Made by a program: the position numbers and the translations under genes. From Variovorax sp. CAN15 (GTDB lineage Bacteria > Pseudomonadota > Gammaproteobacteria > Burkholderiales > Burkholderiaceae_C), in the NCBI RefSeq assembly GCF_030462475.1, contig NZ_JASMRZ010000009.1:67546-131545 (forward strand): 64,000 bases of DNA, given 5' to 3'. The notes beneath the pieces are model-generated. The model searched no databases, was not told the DNA's origin, and saw nothing but the letters and a program-made list of their open reading frames with translations. This document shows positions 28,439 through 37,210 of the stretch, piece after piece. Position 1 is the first letter of the stretch, and every line of letters begins with the position of its first letter.

Positions 28439-29008
28439 TTACTCGGAAGACGTGCCGGGCGTACCGGCCTTTTCGTTCGCGGCTTCCACCGCCTTGGCGA
28501 CGGCCGGGTTCGGTGCCGACGCCAGCGACTTCAGCAGTGCCGGGTTCTGCAGTGCCTGCGCGATCAGCTGCTCGGCGCCGTTCTTGCCGTCCATGTACGA
28601 AAGCAGGTTCGACAGCTCGGTGCGTGCTTCGAGCAGCTGCTGCAGCGCGCCGACCTGGCGGGCGATGCGCGCGGGCGAGAAATCATCCATGCTGTCGAAG
28701 GTGATGTCGACGTTCATCTGGCCGTCGCCGGTGAGCGTGTTGGGCACCTGGAAGGCGACGCGCGGCTTGATGGCCTTCATGCGCTCGTCGAAGTTGTCGA
28801 TGTCCACCGCCATGAACTCGCGCTCGGCAAGGTCGGGCATCGGGTCGATCTGCTTGCCCGCGAGATCGGCGATGACGCCCATCACGAAGGGCAGCTGGAT
28901 CTTGCGTTCGCTGCCGTAGATCTCGACGTCGTACTCGATCTGCACACGCGGCGCGCGGTTGCGCGCAATGAACTTCTGACCACTGTTTCTGACACGGTTG
29001 TCTGCCAT
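28439..29008 (-). CDS. tssB: T6SS sheath protein TssB (VipA)
   Basis: 189 residues. The VipA pattern is present: RAPRVQIEYDVEIYGSERKIQLPFVMGVIADL, DIDNFDERMKAIKPRV and SMDDFSPARIARQV. The C-terminal tail (Ala/Pro/Lys-rich) is slightly longer than the shortest homologues. It forms heterodimers with TssC and its tail is the usual ClpV access point. Confidence 0.98.
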   Translation of the reverse strand: MADNRVRNSGQKFIARNRAPRVQIEYDVEIYGSERKIQLPFVMGVIADLAGKQIDPMPDLAEREFMAVDIDNFDERMKAIKPRVAFQVPNTLTGDGQMNVDITFDSMDDFSPARIARQVGALQQLLEARTELSNLLSYMDGKNGAEQLIAQALQNPALLKSLASAPNPAVAKAVEAANEKAGTPGTSSE

Positions 29009-29092
29009 AAGCTTCCTCTTGAATCTGTAATGCGTGTGGGTGCGACCCCGGCCGGCCTCTCGGCTCGCGGGGCCCGCGACGGCCTTCGCCTG

Positions 29093-30190
29093 CTACTCCG
29101 CGCTGCCCCCGTTCAACGGACGTCCCGCAAGGCTCTCTATCTTCTGCAATCCCTCTGGCACGAGCTCTTCGATGATCTGGAAGAAGTTGAGGTCCAGCAG
29201 CCGCTGCGCTCTGCGTATGAGCATGGGCGCCGGATGGCTGGGCTCCGTGCGCTCCATGAACTGGCAAGCCTTTTCGAGCAACACCTGGACATCTTCACGG
29301 CTCGATATTTCAATATCCTTAACAAGCACCTGACGTAGGCCGGTACCGCCATTTGCTGCAGTACCACCAACAGCGCCATTCGCCACGGCCCCGCCGACGC
29401 TCCCCCCTTGCGGATCGGCTCCGGACTGGGCCTCACCTGCTGCCGCCTCTTCAGCCTGCACCTGCTCCGGCAACAGTTGGGCAACAGTGCGCAGCGAGCG
29501 TTCGAGCCGCGAGAAGTCGGGCGCCCAGCTCTGGCCGAGTGCGCGCTCGCTCGTCTCGCGAATGCGCTGCAGCAACTCCAGCGCCGTGCGCAATGCCACC
29601 ACCGGAGGCGCCGCCTTTTCCTGCGCGCGCCGCACCGCGTCCTTCAGCCGGCCGATACCGCCCGGGTAATCGATCTGATGATCTGTCTTGCTCGAATCGA
29701 GCAAGGCCTCGACCTGGCGCAGGCTCATCGATGCGCCGCCTTCGTCGAGCAGCCGCGCATCGCGCACGCTGCGTCCGAGTCCTTCGGCTTCGGCCAGTGC
29801 GGCCAGCGCATTCATGCGCGGCAACGGGTCTTCGAAGCCGTCGTCGACAACGCGCGGATGCACGTCGTCCCAGAATTTCCGAAGCACAACGTCGACGAGT
29901 TGCAGGCCTTCGACATAGCCGGGCAAGCCGCGGCTCTCGGTCCAGGCCAGCGTGAGTGGCACCAGCACGCGCAGATCGCGCGTGCGAGCGCAAAGCTGCT
30001 TCGCGATGCGCTCCACGCGGGCCCAGTCGGGCGGCTCCGCGGGGATGATCGTCGAGCCGAACTGCTGTTCGCGCTTACCCGCCGTTGCCTGATGCAACGC
30101 CATGAAATCGGGGTCGTACTCCAGGTCTTCACCGCAAGGTAACGGGCCTTCAACGGGCTCCTGCAATAGATCGATCTCGGTCTGCGCCAA
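29093..30190 (-). CDS. tssA: T6SS cap/priming protein TssA
   Basis: 365 residues. The N-terminal ImpA-N domain reads GPLPCGEDLEYDPDF with PPDWARVERIAKQLCARTRDLRVLVPLTLAWTE. A low-complexity Gly/Ala/Asn linker (about 250-290) leads to a short C-terminal domain (RRAQRLLDLNFFQIIEELVPEGLQKI) like class A TssA proteins. It coordinates tube and sheath growth. It is the first gene of the leftward T6SS operon. The promoter is presumably in 30191-30342 or upstream. Confidence 0.95.
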   Translation of the reverse strand: MAQTEIDLLQEPVEGPLPCGEDLEYDPDFMALHQATAGKREQQFGSTIIPAEPPDWARVERIAKQLCARTRDLRVLVPLTLAWTESRGLPGYVEGLQLVDVVLRKFWDDVHPRVVDDGFEDPLPRMNALAALAEAEGLGRSVRDARLLDEGGASMSLRQVEALLDSSKTDHQIDYPGGIGRLKDAVRRAQEKAAPPVVALRTALELLQRIRETSERALGQSWAPDFSRLERSLRTVAQLLPEQVQAEEAAAGEAQSGADPQGGSVGGAVANGAVGGTAANGGTGLRQVLVKDIEISSREDVQVLLEKACQFMERTEPSHPAPMLIRRAQRLLDLNFFQIIEELVPEGLQKIESLAGRPLNGGSAE

Positions 30191-30342
30191 CCTCTACTCC
30201 CCTCGTTCAAACGTTTCCTAACAACAGCAATCTTGAGGGGAACAAGTGATGCGGTCAACAGCAACAGAGTGCAACACGAAGCGTATGAATTACTAAGAAG
30301 TACAACCTCTTTTGAAATTCAAACGGAACGACTACACATCGT
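30191..30342. promoter_or_regulatory. AT-richer gap upstream of tssA
   Basis: A 152-base gap distinctly richer in A/T than the flanks, between the stop of the FAH-family gene and the tssA start, both leftward. It is the likely site of the main T6SS promoter. I found no clear -24/-12 sigma-54 element and no convincing terminator for the upstream gene. Confidence 0.4.
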
Positions 30343-31524
30343 TCACAGCAAATCGCGAGCAGCCAGATTGCGCATGAACGCACTGATACCAAAAGTCCAC
30401 ATCGGCGCCTTGTCGGCATGTACTACGCGATTGAGCAGCGCACCGAGTTCCGGTGCAGCAATGCGCACGCGGTCTCCCACCACATGGGTGAATCCTTGTC
30501 CCGGTCCATGACGATCTTGTGTCGGCGCGAACATCGTTCCAAGAAACAACATGAATCCGTCGGGGTAACCGTGATTTTTTCCTACTGTTTGAGCGACGAG
30601 GTCGAGCGGATCGCGGCTGATCTTCGACAGCGAACTCGATCCCTCCAGCTTGAAGCCCTCAGGCCCCGTCACTTCCAGCACGACGGTGATGCGCCGCACG
30701 TCCGCAATGGCGAAGTGTTCATCGAACAACCGGATGAACGGACCAATCGCGCACGAGGCGTTGTTGTCTTTCGCCTTGCCCAGCAGCAGTGCGCTGCGGC
30801 CTTCGAAGTCACGAAGGTTGACATCGTTGCCCAGTGCCGCGCCCAGCGTTTCGCCACGGCTGTTGACGGCGAGCACGACTTCCGGCTCGGGGTTGTTCCA
30901 CACCGAGCCCGAATGGATGCCGACATCCGCGCCGGTACCGACGGCCGAAAGCACCGGCGCCTTTGTGAATATTTCCGCGTCGGGGCCGATGCCGACCTCG
31001 AGGTACTGCGACCACGCGCCCTGCGCGATCAACACTTCCTTGACCTTCATCGCCTCGGGCGATCCCGGCACGATGTCCGCGAGGTTGTCGCCGAGCACGC
31101 TGCCGATGGCCGCGCGCGTGGCTTCGGCCTTCGATGCATCGCCGCGCGCCTGTTCCTCGATCACGCGTTCGAGCAGGCTCGCAACAAATGTGACGCCGCT
31201 GGCCTTGATGGCCTGCAGATCACATGGCGCGAGCAGCCATGGCTTGCCCGTGTCGCGCGTGGTCTCGTCGCTGTTGGCAAGGGCTTCGTCGAGCGCGGCG
31301 ATGCGCGGTGCGTTCTTCAATGCACTGCGAACCGCTTCCGCAGGCGGCTTGTTGCCTTCGAGCAGATCGCTCATGGTGGGAGCGAGCTTCGACAGGTCGT
31401 GCAGGCCACCTTCGTGAACTGCGACCAGTACGGGGCCCACGCCGGGTTGCCAGAGACGGCCGACGAGGGTGGCGCGTCCGGCATCGCGGGGCAGGCTGGA
31501 AGAGATGGAAAGATCGAGCGGCAT
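30343..31524 (-). CDS. Fumarylacetoacetate hydrolase-family protein
   Basis: 393 residues, larger than simple FAH-domain hydrolases. An N-terminal domain of about 150 residues precedes the catalytic FAH domain. Metal-site features seen are NPEPEVVLAVNSRG and GNDVNLRDFEGR, then GPFIRL. The family includes acylpyruvases, decarboxylases and sugar-acid dehydratases such as 2-keto-3-deoxy-arabinonate-type enzymes. The substrate cannot be told from sequence. It lies 90 bases downstream of the NicB-like gene on the same strand, so it could be the last gene of the nicotinate cluster or independent. No known nicotinate step needs it. Confidence 0.85.
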   Translation of the reverse strand: MPLDLSISSSLPRDAGRATLVGRLWQPGVGPVLVAVHEGGLHDLSKLAPTMSDLLEGNKPPAEAVRSALKNAPRIAALDEALANSDETTRDTGKPWLLAPCDLQAIKASGVTFVASLLERVIEEQARGDASKAEATRAAIGSVLGDNLADIVPGSPEAMKVKEVLIAQGAWSQYLEVGIGPDAEIFTKAPVLSAVGTGADVGIHSGSVWNNPEPEVVLAVNSRGETLGAALGNDVNLRDFEGRSALLLGKAKDNNASCAIGPFIRLFDEHFAIADVRRITVVLEVTGPEGFKLEGSSSLSKISRDPLDLVAQTVGKNHGYPDGFMLFLGTMFAPTQDRHGPGQGFTHVVGDRVRIAAPELGALLNRVVHADKAPMWTFGISAFMRNLAARDLL

Positions 31525-31552
31525 GGCGTGTGTCTCCGTGGTGAATGTGTGC

Positions 31553-31570
31553 GCTACGTTGCATCGTAGC
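31553..31570. promoter_or_regulatory. Inverted repeat upstream of the FAH-family gene
   Basis: GCTACG-TTGCAT-CGTAGC is a perfect 6+6 inverted repeat, extendable outward by GTGCG/GCGCAC with a bulge. It sits 28 bases before the FAH start and 44 bases past the nicB stop. It could be an operator or an intercistronic hairpin; there is no T run. Confidence 0.4.
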
Positions 31571-31614
31571 GGCGCACGGGGAAGACGACGCGGCCGGTTC
31601 TTCTCTTGTGGCCT

Positions 31615-34600
31615 TCAGTGACCCGGCGCCGCGCGCACGCGCGCCACTTCGGCCGGCAGGTTGGTCCACGCGGGCTCCCGCGGCGCGAAGCGTGCGCGCA
31701 TATAGCCGGCAAGCTCGGCGATCTGCCGGTCGTCGAGCACTTCGCGGAAGCCGGGCATGAAGCCGATGTCGCGGCTCGCTGGTTCGCGCACGCCATCGAG
31801 GATGGTGCGCAGCAGGTTGTCTGGCCGCGCGCTGGTGAGATTGCTGTTCAGCGCGAGCGGCGTGTTGACACCGAGCAGCGTGGGGCCGTTGCCATCGTGA
31901 TGGCAGGACGCGCAGGCGCTGTCGAACATGCGCTGCGCGGGGCCGAGCAGTTGCCCTTGCGTGCGCGCCGCGTTGCTTACAACCTGCAGCGCAACGACGG
32001 AGGGCTCCGCAGCCGGCACAGGATTGAACGAGCCCAGATATGTGGCCATCGCGCGGATGTCTTCATCCGGCACCTGCGCGAGTTCGCGCACCACCTCGGC
32101 CATCGGCCCGCCCGCGATGCCGTGGCGCTGCGTGTGGCCGTTGCGCAGGTAGCGGTACAGCTCGTCGGCATCCCACGGCACCGCCGACTTCGACGCCAGC
32201 TGCGTGAGCGCGGGCGCCTCCCAGCCATCGACCATCGCGCCCGACAGGAAGGCGCTGCCGCCTTGCTCCGCGCCCAGCGCATTGCGCGGCGTGTGGCAAG
32301 CGCCGCAATGCCCCAGGCCGTTGACCAGGTAGGCACCGCGATTCCATTGCGCGCTCTGCGTGGCCACGGGCTGCATCGGCGTCGGGTCATGAAAGAGCGC
32401 GTTCCAGCCAGCCATCAGCGGACGAATGCTGAACGGGAACTTGAGCTCGGACTTCGGCGTTTCCGCTCGCACCGCGGGCAGCGACATGAAGTACGCATAC
32501 AGCGCCTGCAGATCGTCGTCGCTGGTCTTCGCGAAGGCGGTGTACGGGAACGCGGGATACAGATAGTGGCCGTCGCGCGAGACGCCCTCGCGCATCGCGC
32601 GCTGGAAGGCGCTGAAGGACCAGCGGCCGAGGCCCGTCTCTGCATCCGGCGTGAGATTGGTGGTGTAGAGCGTGCCGAAGGGTGTGTCCATGGCGCGGCC
32701 GCCAGCGTTGGCCGTGCCGCCGGGAGCGGTATGGCACACCGCGCAGTCGCCGACTGCGGCGAGCACGCGGCCGCGCTCGATGGTGGCCTGGCTGTAGACC
32801 GGCGCGGTGAGAGACACCGGCGCGATGGCCGAGCGCCAGCCAAGCAGGCCAGCGATGACGCCGACGCCGCCGACGACCAGCGCCGCACCGGTGGCCCACA
32901 GCCCCTTTCGCCGAGGCCAGACCGCATTGCTCCTTCCCCCACTGGGGGAAGGCTGGGATGGGGGCACGACGGCATCACCATTCCCACGCAGCTCGCCTCC
33001 CCCACCATCTCCCGGAGGCGCCGGAGGAAGCGAACCCCTGTTCAACTCCGCCAGCACCGTCTCCGGCGTGAATGGCGGCGCCCTGAACCGCACCCCGGTC
33101 GCATCGAAGATCGCATTCGCGATCGCCGCCGTGCCCGGCACCGACGACGACTCGCCCGCCCCCAGCGATGGCTCGCCCGGCCGCGGCATGTGCATCACCT
33201 CGATCACCGGCACTTCGCGGAAGTTGATGATCGGGTAGCCGCCCCACTCGCGGCTCGCGACCACGCCGGAAGGCAGTACGCCCGGCAGCTGCGCACCCGT
33301 CGTCGCACCCTGCTGCTGCTGTTGCTGTTGCTGCTGCGGCGCGAACTGCACGCGCTCCTTCAGCGCACGGCTCGTGGTCTGGATCACGTTGCCGTGCACC
33401 TGGTGCTCGACGCCCGCCGGATTGACCAGCAGCCCCGCGTCGTGCCCCACCACCACGCGGCGCACATGCACCTCGCCGGTCTTGCGGTTGACCTCCACGT
33501 CGGCCACCCACGCGGCCCACGCCGCGCCGAAGCCCGGCCACTTGCTGTGGATGTAGCGCGCGTACGCGAAGCCCTGGCCGAAGAGGATGTCGCCGCCCTC
33601 GCCCAGCCCGCCGTCGGCGTTCTCCTGCGGCCCGGTGCGCATGCGCCAGCCGGCCTTCTGCGCGGTGGCCTGCACGAGCTCGACGGCGCGCGGATCTTCC
33701 AGGTGCCGCAGCCTGAACTGCACCGGGTCGACACCCGCCGCCGTCGCCAGTTCGTCGATGTACGACTCGTGCGCGAACGAGCTGGGCAACGCCGACACGC
33801 CGCGCAGCCACGAGGCGCGCACGATCGGCGCCATGTCGTTGACCATCACGCGCAGGTTGTCGTAGCTGTAGGGCGGGCGCGCCGTGCGGTCGCCCATCTC
33901 GAAGGCCTGCGCCACCGGCTCGATGGTGCGCGTGAGCAGCAGCGCCAGCGTGGGTGCGCCGTTCGACGGGTACGAGGTTTCGAAGTCGTAGGCGGCGACG
34001 CTGCCGTCAGCCATGAGGCCGCCGTCGATCTCCATGAGCTGCGCGGCGCCCTTGGGCTCCCACGCATGCTCCTGCTCGCGCGTGAGCTGCACGCGCACCG
34101 GCGCGCCGACCGCACGCGCGAGCAGCGCGGCATCGGCGGCCACGTCGTCGGCGCCGTTGCGGCCGTAGCAGCCCGCGGCCTCCATGCGGACCACGTCGAC
34201 CTGCACGTCGGCCACGCCCATGAGCTTGGCGAGATCGGCACGCAGCACGTGCGGGTTCTGCGAGCCGGTCCAGCAGCGCAGCTGCATGCCGCTGCCGTCG
34301 GCGGGCTGCCAATCGGCCAGCGCGCACGACGGGCCGATGGACGCATGCATCTGGTAGGGCCACACATAGGTGCGGTGCATGGGCTGCGCAGCCGACGCGA
34401 TGGCGCCGTCAACGTCGCCCTCGTCGACCAGCAGCCGCTGCGTCGAGGGGTTGTCGCGCAGGGCCTGGGCGAGGTCGCCGAGGTCGGGCATGCCGGGCCA
34501 TGGCTTCCACTGCACGCGCAGTTCGCGCAGCGCCTGCTCGGCGTGCTCCTCGCGCTCGGCCACGATGCCGACGAAGTCGCGGATGACGACCACCGCGCGG

Positions 34601-35379
34601 ATGCCGGGTATGTGCGCAATCGACGATTCGTCGACCGACTCCAGCGTGTTGCCGATGAACTCGCCGTGGTCCGCCCCCGCATACGGCGGGCGCACGACGC
34701 GGCCATGCAGCATGCCGGGCACGCGCATGTCGTGCACGAACACGAGCTCGCCCGCGAGCTTGGCCGGGATGTCGACGCGCGCCTGCCGCGTGCCGACGAC
34801 GCGGTAGTCGGCCGGGTCTTTCGGCTTCACCTGCGGATCGAGCCGCAGCACGGTGCGCTGGCCGGCCACGAGCTCGGCATAGCTGAGGTGCCGGTCCGGC
34901 GCCTCGGCGACGCGCACCACGCCATTGCGCATCTGCAGCGCATCTGTGGTCACGCCCAGCCGCTCGGCCGCACGCGCCAGCAGCCATGCGCGCGCCTGCG
35001 CCGCGGCCAGCCGCAGCGGCTGCGCGTGGATCTGGATCGACGCGCTGGCGATGGTCGCACCCTGGTTGGGCGCGCGGGCGGTGTCGCCGAGCATCACGCG
35101 CACGCAGGGCATGCCGAGGTCGAGCTCCTCGGCCACGATCTGGCCGAGCGCGGTCTGTATGCCGGTGCCCAGGTCGACGTGGCCGTTGAGCGCCGAGGCG
35201 CTGCCGTCGTCCCACACCGCGAGCAGCACCTCGTCGCCTTCGGCGGGGTTGCTGGCGATGAAGGCAGGCTGGCCCTTGGCCGGCGGCGGTGGTGGCGGCG
35301 TCTCGCGCAGCACCAGCAGCACGCCGGTGGCGGCAAGGAACTCGGCGCGCGTCTGAGGCAGATCTGCGCGGCGCGTCAT
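31615..35379 (-). CDS. Molybdopterin dehydrogenase large subunit fused to tri-haem cytochrome c (NicB-like)
   Basis: 1254 residues. The first ~790 are a xanthine-oxidase-family molybdopterin subunit with a repeated IorB/NicB arrangement; the catalytic Glu lies in GAGESSSVPGTAA near residue 743. A membrane helix (~825-848) is followed by three haem c sites: CAVCH near 878, CGACH near 1028 and CASCH near 1157. The architecture and length match nicotinate dehydrogenase subunit B of Pseudomonas putida. Clustering with a 2Fe-2S partner, nicotinamidase, 6-hydroxynicotinate reductase and enamidase genes supports nicotinate as substrate (inference). ATG at 35379 is preferred; the frame runs 43 codons further up through a palindromic repeat. 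A nine-Gln run lies near 681-690. Confidence 0.85.
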   Translation of the reverse strand: MTRRADLPQTRAEFLAATGVLLVLRETPPPPPPAKGQPAFIASNPAEGDEVLLAVWDDGSASALNGHVDLGTGIQTALGQIVAEELDLGMPCVRVMLGDTARAPNQGATIASASIQIHAQPLRLAAAQARAWLLARAAERLGVTTDALQMRNGVVRVAEAPDRHLSYAELVAGQRTVLRLDPQVKPKDPADYRVVGTRQARVDIPAKLAGELVFVHDMRVPGMLHGRVVRPPYAGADHGEFIGNTLESVDESSIAHIPGIRAVVVIRDFVGIVAEREEHAEQALRELRVQWKPWPGMPDLGDLAQALRDNPSTQRLLVDEGDVDGAIASAAQPMHRTYVWPYQMHASIGPSCALADWQPADGSGMQLRCWTGSQNPHVLRADLAKLMGVADVQVDVVRMEAAGCYGRNGADDVAADAALLARAVGAPVRVQLTREQEHAWEPKGAAQLMEIDGGLMADGSVAAYDFETSYPSNGAPTLALLLTRTIEPVAQAFEMGDRTARPPYSYDNLRVMVNDMAPIVRASWLRGVSALPSSFAHESYIDELATAAGVDPVQFRLRHLEDPRAVELVQATAQKAGWRMRTGPQENADGGLGEGGDILFGQGFAYARYIHSKWPGFGAAWAAWVADVEVNRKTGEVHVRRVVVGHDAGLLVNPAGVEHQVHGNVIQTTSRALKERVQFAPQQQQQQQQQGATTGAQLPGVLPSGVVASREWGGYPIINFREVPVIEVMHMPRPGEPSLGAGESSSVPGTAAIANAIFDATGVRFRAPPFTPETVLAELNRGSLPPAPPGDGGGGELRGNGDAVVPPSQPSPSGGRSNAVWPRRKGLWATGAALVVGGVGVIAGLLGWRSAIAPVSLTAPVYSQATIERGRVLAAVGDCAVCHTAPGGTANAGGRAMDTPFGTLYTTNLTPDAETGLGRWSFSAFQRAMREGVSRDGHYLYPAFPYTAFAKTSDDDLQALYAYFMSLPAVRAETPKSELKFPFSIRPLMAGWNALFHDPTPMQPVATQSAQWNRGAYLVNGLGHCGACHTPRNALGAEQGGSAFLSGAMVDGWEAPALTQLASKSAVPWDADELYRYLRNGHTQRHGIAGGPMAEVVRELAQVPDEDIRAMATYLGSFNPVPAAEPSVVALQVVSNAARTQGQLLGPAQRMFDSACASCHHDGNGPTLLGVNTPLALNSNLTSARPDNLLRTILDGVREPASRDIGFMPGFREVLDDRQIAELAGYMRARFAPREPAWTNLPAEVARVRAAPGH
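32932..32952. repeat. Palindromic repeat unit inside the NicB-like coding region
   Basis: CCTTCCCCC-act-GGGGGAAGG, a 9-bp perfect inverted repeat, lies in frame between the molybdopterin domain and the cytochrome membrane anchor. It codes for the Ser/Pro/Gly linker PPSQPSPSGGRS. It resembles the intergenic palindromes 35390-35413 and 35480-35503. Confidence 0.7.
33310..33336. repeat. CTG/TTG trinucleotide tract coding nine glutamines
   Basis: Nine consecutive CAG/CAA codons on the minus strand (residues about 681-690 of the NicB-like protein). Such tracts can vary in length by slippage. Confidence 0.85.
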
Positions 35380-35389
35380 GGCATTTGCT

Positions 35390-35503
35390 CCCTCTCCCGC
35401 CTGCGGGAGAGGGTTGGGGCGAGGGCCGGCAGCGACGGTTGGAGCTGTGCTCTTGCGAAGGCCGATGCCCTCACCCTGGCCCTCTCCCGCGAGCGGGAGA
35501 GGG
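35390..35503. repeat. Pair of REP-like palindromes between nicA-like and nicB-like genes
   Basis: Two 24-base palindromes at 35390-35413 and 35480-35503, each CCCTCTCCCGC-nn-GCGGGAGAGGG, bracket about 66 bases. They fill the gap between the two dehydrogenase subunit genes and resemble REP-type elements common in proteobacteria. Confidence 0.85.
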
Positions 35504-35518
35504 GACAAGACCAGCGGC

Positions 35519-36019
35519 TCATGGGTTCGGCTCCTCGCGCATGCGCACCGCCGCGCGCTGCACCGCGTCGAGGATCTCGATGTGCGTGCCGCAGCGGCAC
35601 AGGTTGCCCGACAGCTCGCTGCGGATGCGCGCCTCGCTGGCTTGCGGGTCGCGCGCGAGCAGCGCGGCGGCCTGCATCACCATGCCGTTGAGGCAGTAGC
35701 CGCACTGCGCAGCCTGCGCTTCCTCGAATGCGGCCTGCACCGGGTGCCACTCGCCGCGCGAGCCCAGCCCTTCGAGCGTGGTGATGGCGCGCCCCGCCAC
35801 GCCGTGCGCGGGAATCACGCACGAGCGCGCGGCCACGCCGTCGACGTGCACGGTGCATGCGCCGCACTGCCCCAGCCCGCAGCCGTACTTGGGGCCGTTC
35901 AGCCCCAGGTCGTTGCGCAGCAGGTGCAGCAACGTCGCCTCGCGCGGCACGCCTGCTATCGATTGCGCCCGGCCGTTGACCAGCAGGCGCAGCGGCTCAG
36001 CGCCGCAGCTGGCCGTCAC
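35519..36019 (-). CDS. 2Fe-2S subunit of molybdenum dehydrogenase (NicA-like)
   Basis: 166 residues. The plant-type 2Fe-2S cluster motif is C-G-L-G-Q-C-G-A-C near residue 47-55, with a fourth Cys (SCVIP) downstream. The second cluster uses QCGYCLNGM and LCRCGTH. This is the small-subunit pattern of the xanthine oxidase family. It begins at GTG 36019, overlapping the end of the upstream binding-protein gene by 23 bases. No signal peptide is visible, although its NicB partner carries haem c and a membrane anchor. It would pass electrons from the molybdenum site to the haems. Confidence 0.88.
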   Translation of the reverse strand: MTASCGAEPLRLLVNGRAQSIAGVPREATLLHLLRNDLGLNGPKYGCGLGQCGACTVHVDGVAARSCVIPAHGVAGRAITTLEGLGSRGEWHPVQAAFEEAQAAQCGYCLNGMVMQAAALLARDPQASEARIRSELSGNLCRCGTHIEILDAVQRAAVRMREEPNP

Positions 36020-37157
36020 GGGTGTACATCTCCAGATCGACGAAGGTCGAGCCGTTGTGGTTCTTCGCGCTGTACTCGATGGGGAAGTCGCCGAAACGCG
36101 TGCTGCCGATGCTCTCCAGCCCGGCGATGAAGCCGTCGCGCGTGAGCGTCTTGCCCGCGCGGCGCAGGCCCTCGACCATCACGCGCGCGACGATGTAGCC
36201 CTCCAGCGCGGTGTAGCTGTCGATCTTCTCGCCGAACTCGGCGCGGTCGCGCTGGTAGTCGGCCACGATGGGCACGCGCAGCGCCTGCGGCGGCGGCACG
36301 ATGCTGGCCGTGACCAGTCCCGCGAGCTTGCCTTCGAGCCGCTTGGCGGACCCTGCCGCGTCGGTGATGCCGACGGAGAGCGTGTACAGCGGCGCGCCCA
36401 CGGCGTTCGCGCGGTAGTCGCGCATGAACACTTCCACCATGCGCCCGGCCATGATCATCACGACCGCGCCCGGCTTCGCGTCGGCCAGGCCGGTGGCGAC
36501 CTGCTTCGCGTCCTCGGCCGCGATGGCCAGCGGGAAGGTCTTGAGCACCTTCACCTTGTAGTCGGCGGCGAGCTCCTCGCAGGTGGCGAGGTTCGATTTG
36601 CCGAAGGCGCTGTCCTGGTAGACCACCGCGATCGACTGGATGCCGATGGTCGAGAGGTGGCTGATGATCTTGCGCAGCTCCAGGTCGTAGCCCGCGCGCA
36701 CGTGGAACAGGTAGCGGTTGACCTTGGTGCGGAACGAGGTGGTGCCCACCAGCGGCGCGAACATCGGCACGCCGGCTTTTTCCGCGAGCGGCATCGCCGC
36801 CGCGAGGTTGCCGGTGGCCACGTAGCCGGTGAGCGCGAAGACCTTGTCTTCATCGATCAGCCTGGCGGTGTTGACGGCCGTCTTCGCGGGATCGTAGGCA
36901 TCGTCGTAGGTGACCAGCTCGATCTTGCGGCCATTCACGCCGCCCGACTTGTTGACCCGGTCGAAGTAGAGCTTGATGCCCGCGCGGTAGTCGATGCCGA
37001 AGTCCTTGGCCGGTCCGCTGAACACGGCCGACTGGCCAATGCGGATGATGGTGTCGGTCACACCGTTGTCCGCGCGCGCCGTGCGCAGCAGGCCGGGGCC
37101 GAGTGCAAGGGCAGCGGCGCTCGCCACCATGGCACGCCTTGAGATCGAGGGCTTCAT
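35997..37157 (-). CDS. Periplasmic substrate-binding protein, Leu/Ile/Val type (second of cluster)
   Basis: 386 residues. A twin-arginine-like leader (SRRAMVASAAALALGPGLLRTARA) precedes a type I periplasmic-binding fold: IRIGQSAVFSGPAKDFGIDYRAGIKLYFDRVNKSGGVNGRKIEL, then FALTGYVATGN. It lies between the nicotinamidase-like gene and nicA, inside the operon with the Liv-type importer. The ligand is unknown; nicotinamide, nicotinate or a related pyridine is an inference from context. Confidence 0.88.
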   Translation of the reverse strand: MKPSISRRAMVASAAALALGPGLLRTARADNGVTDTIIRIGQSAVFSGPAKDFGIDYRAGIKLYFDRVNKSGGVNGRKIELVTYDDAYDPAKTAVNTARLIDEDKVFALTGYVATGNLAAAMPLAEKAGVPMFAPLVGTTSFRTKVNRYLFHVRAGYDLELRKIISHLSTIGIQSIAVVYQDSAFGKSNLATCEELAADYKVKVLKTFPLAIAAEDAKQVATGLADAKPGAVVMIMAGRMVEVFMRDYRANAVGAPLYTLSVGITDAAGSAKRLEGKLAGLVTASIVPPPQALRVPIVADYQRDRAEFGEKIDSYTALEGYIVARVMVEGLRRAGKTLTRDGFIAGLESIGSTRFGDFPIEYSAKNHNGSTFVDLEMYTRDGQLRR

Positions 37158-37210
37158 GCGTCGTGGGTTCCGTATTCTTGTTGCTCTTTCCGACTTGCGC
37201 GGATGCGCGC

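Noticed and set aside
30191-30342. Sigma-54 promoter for the T6SS operon
   Set aside because: Looked for TGGC-N8-TTGC spacing on the minus strand; only poor partial matches were seen.
33310-33336. Possible CRISPR or tandem array at the CTG tract
   Set aside because: A simple codon repeat inside a coding region with no spacers.
35380-35508. 43-codon N-terminal extension of the NicB-like frame
   Set aside because: It is encoded by the paired REP-like palindromes, and the ATG at 35379 begins conserved-looking sequence.
31606-35691. 1361-codon frame opposite the NicB-like gene
   Set aside because: Arg/His/Ala-rich shadow with no motif; the minus strand holds molybdopterin and CxxCH motifs.
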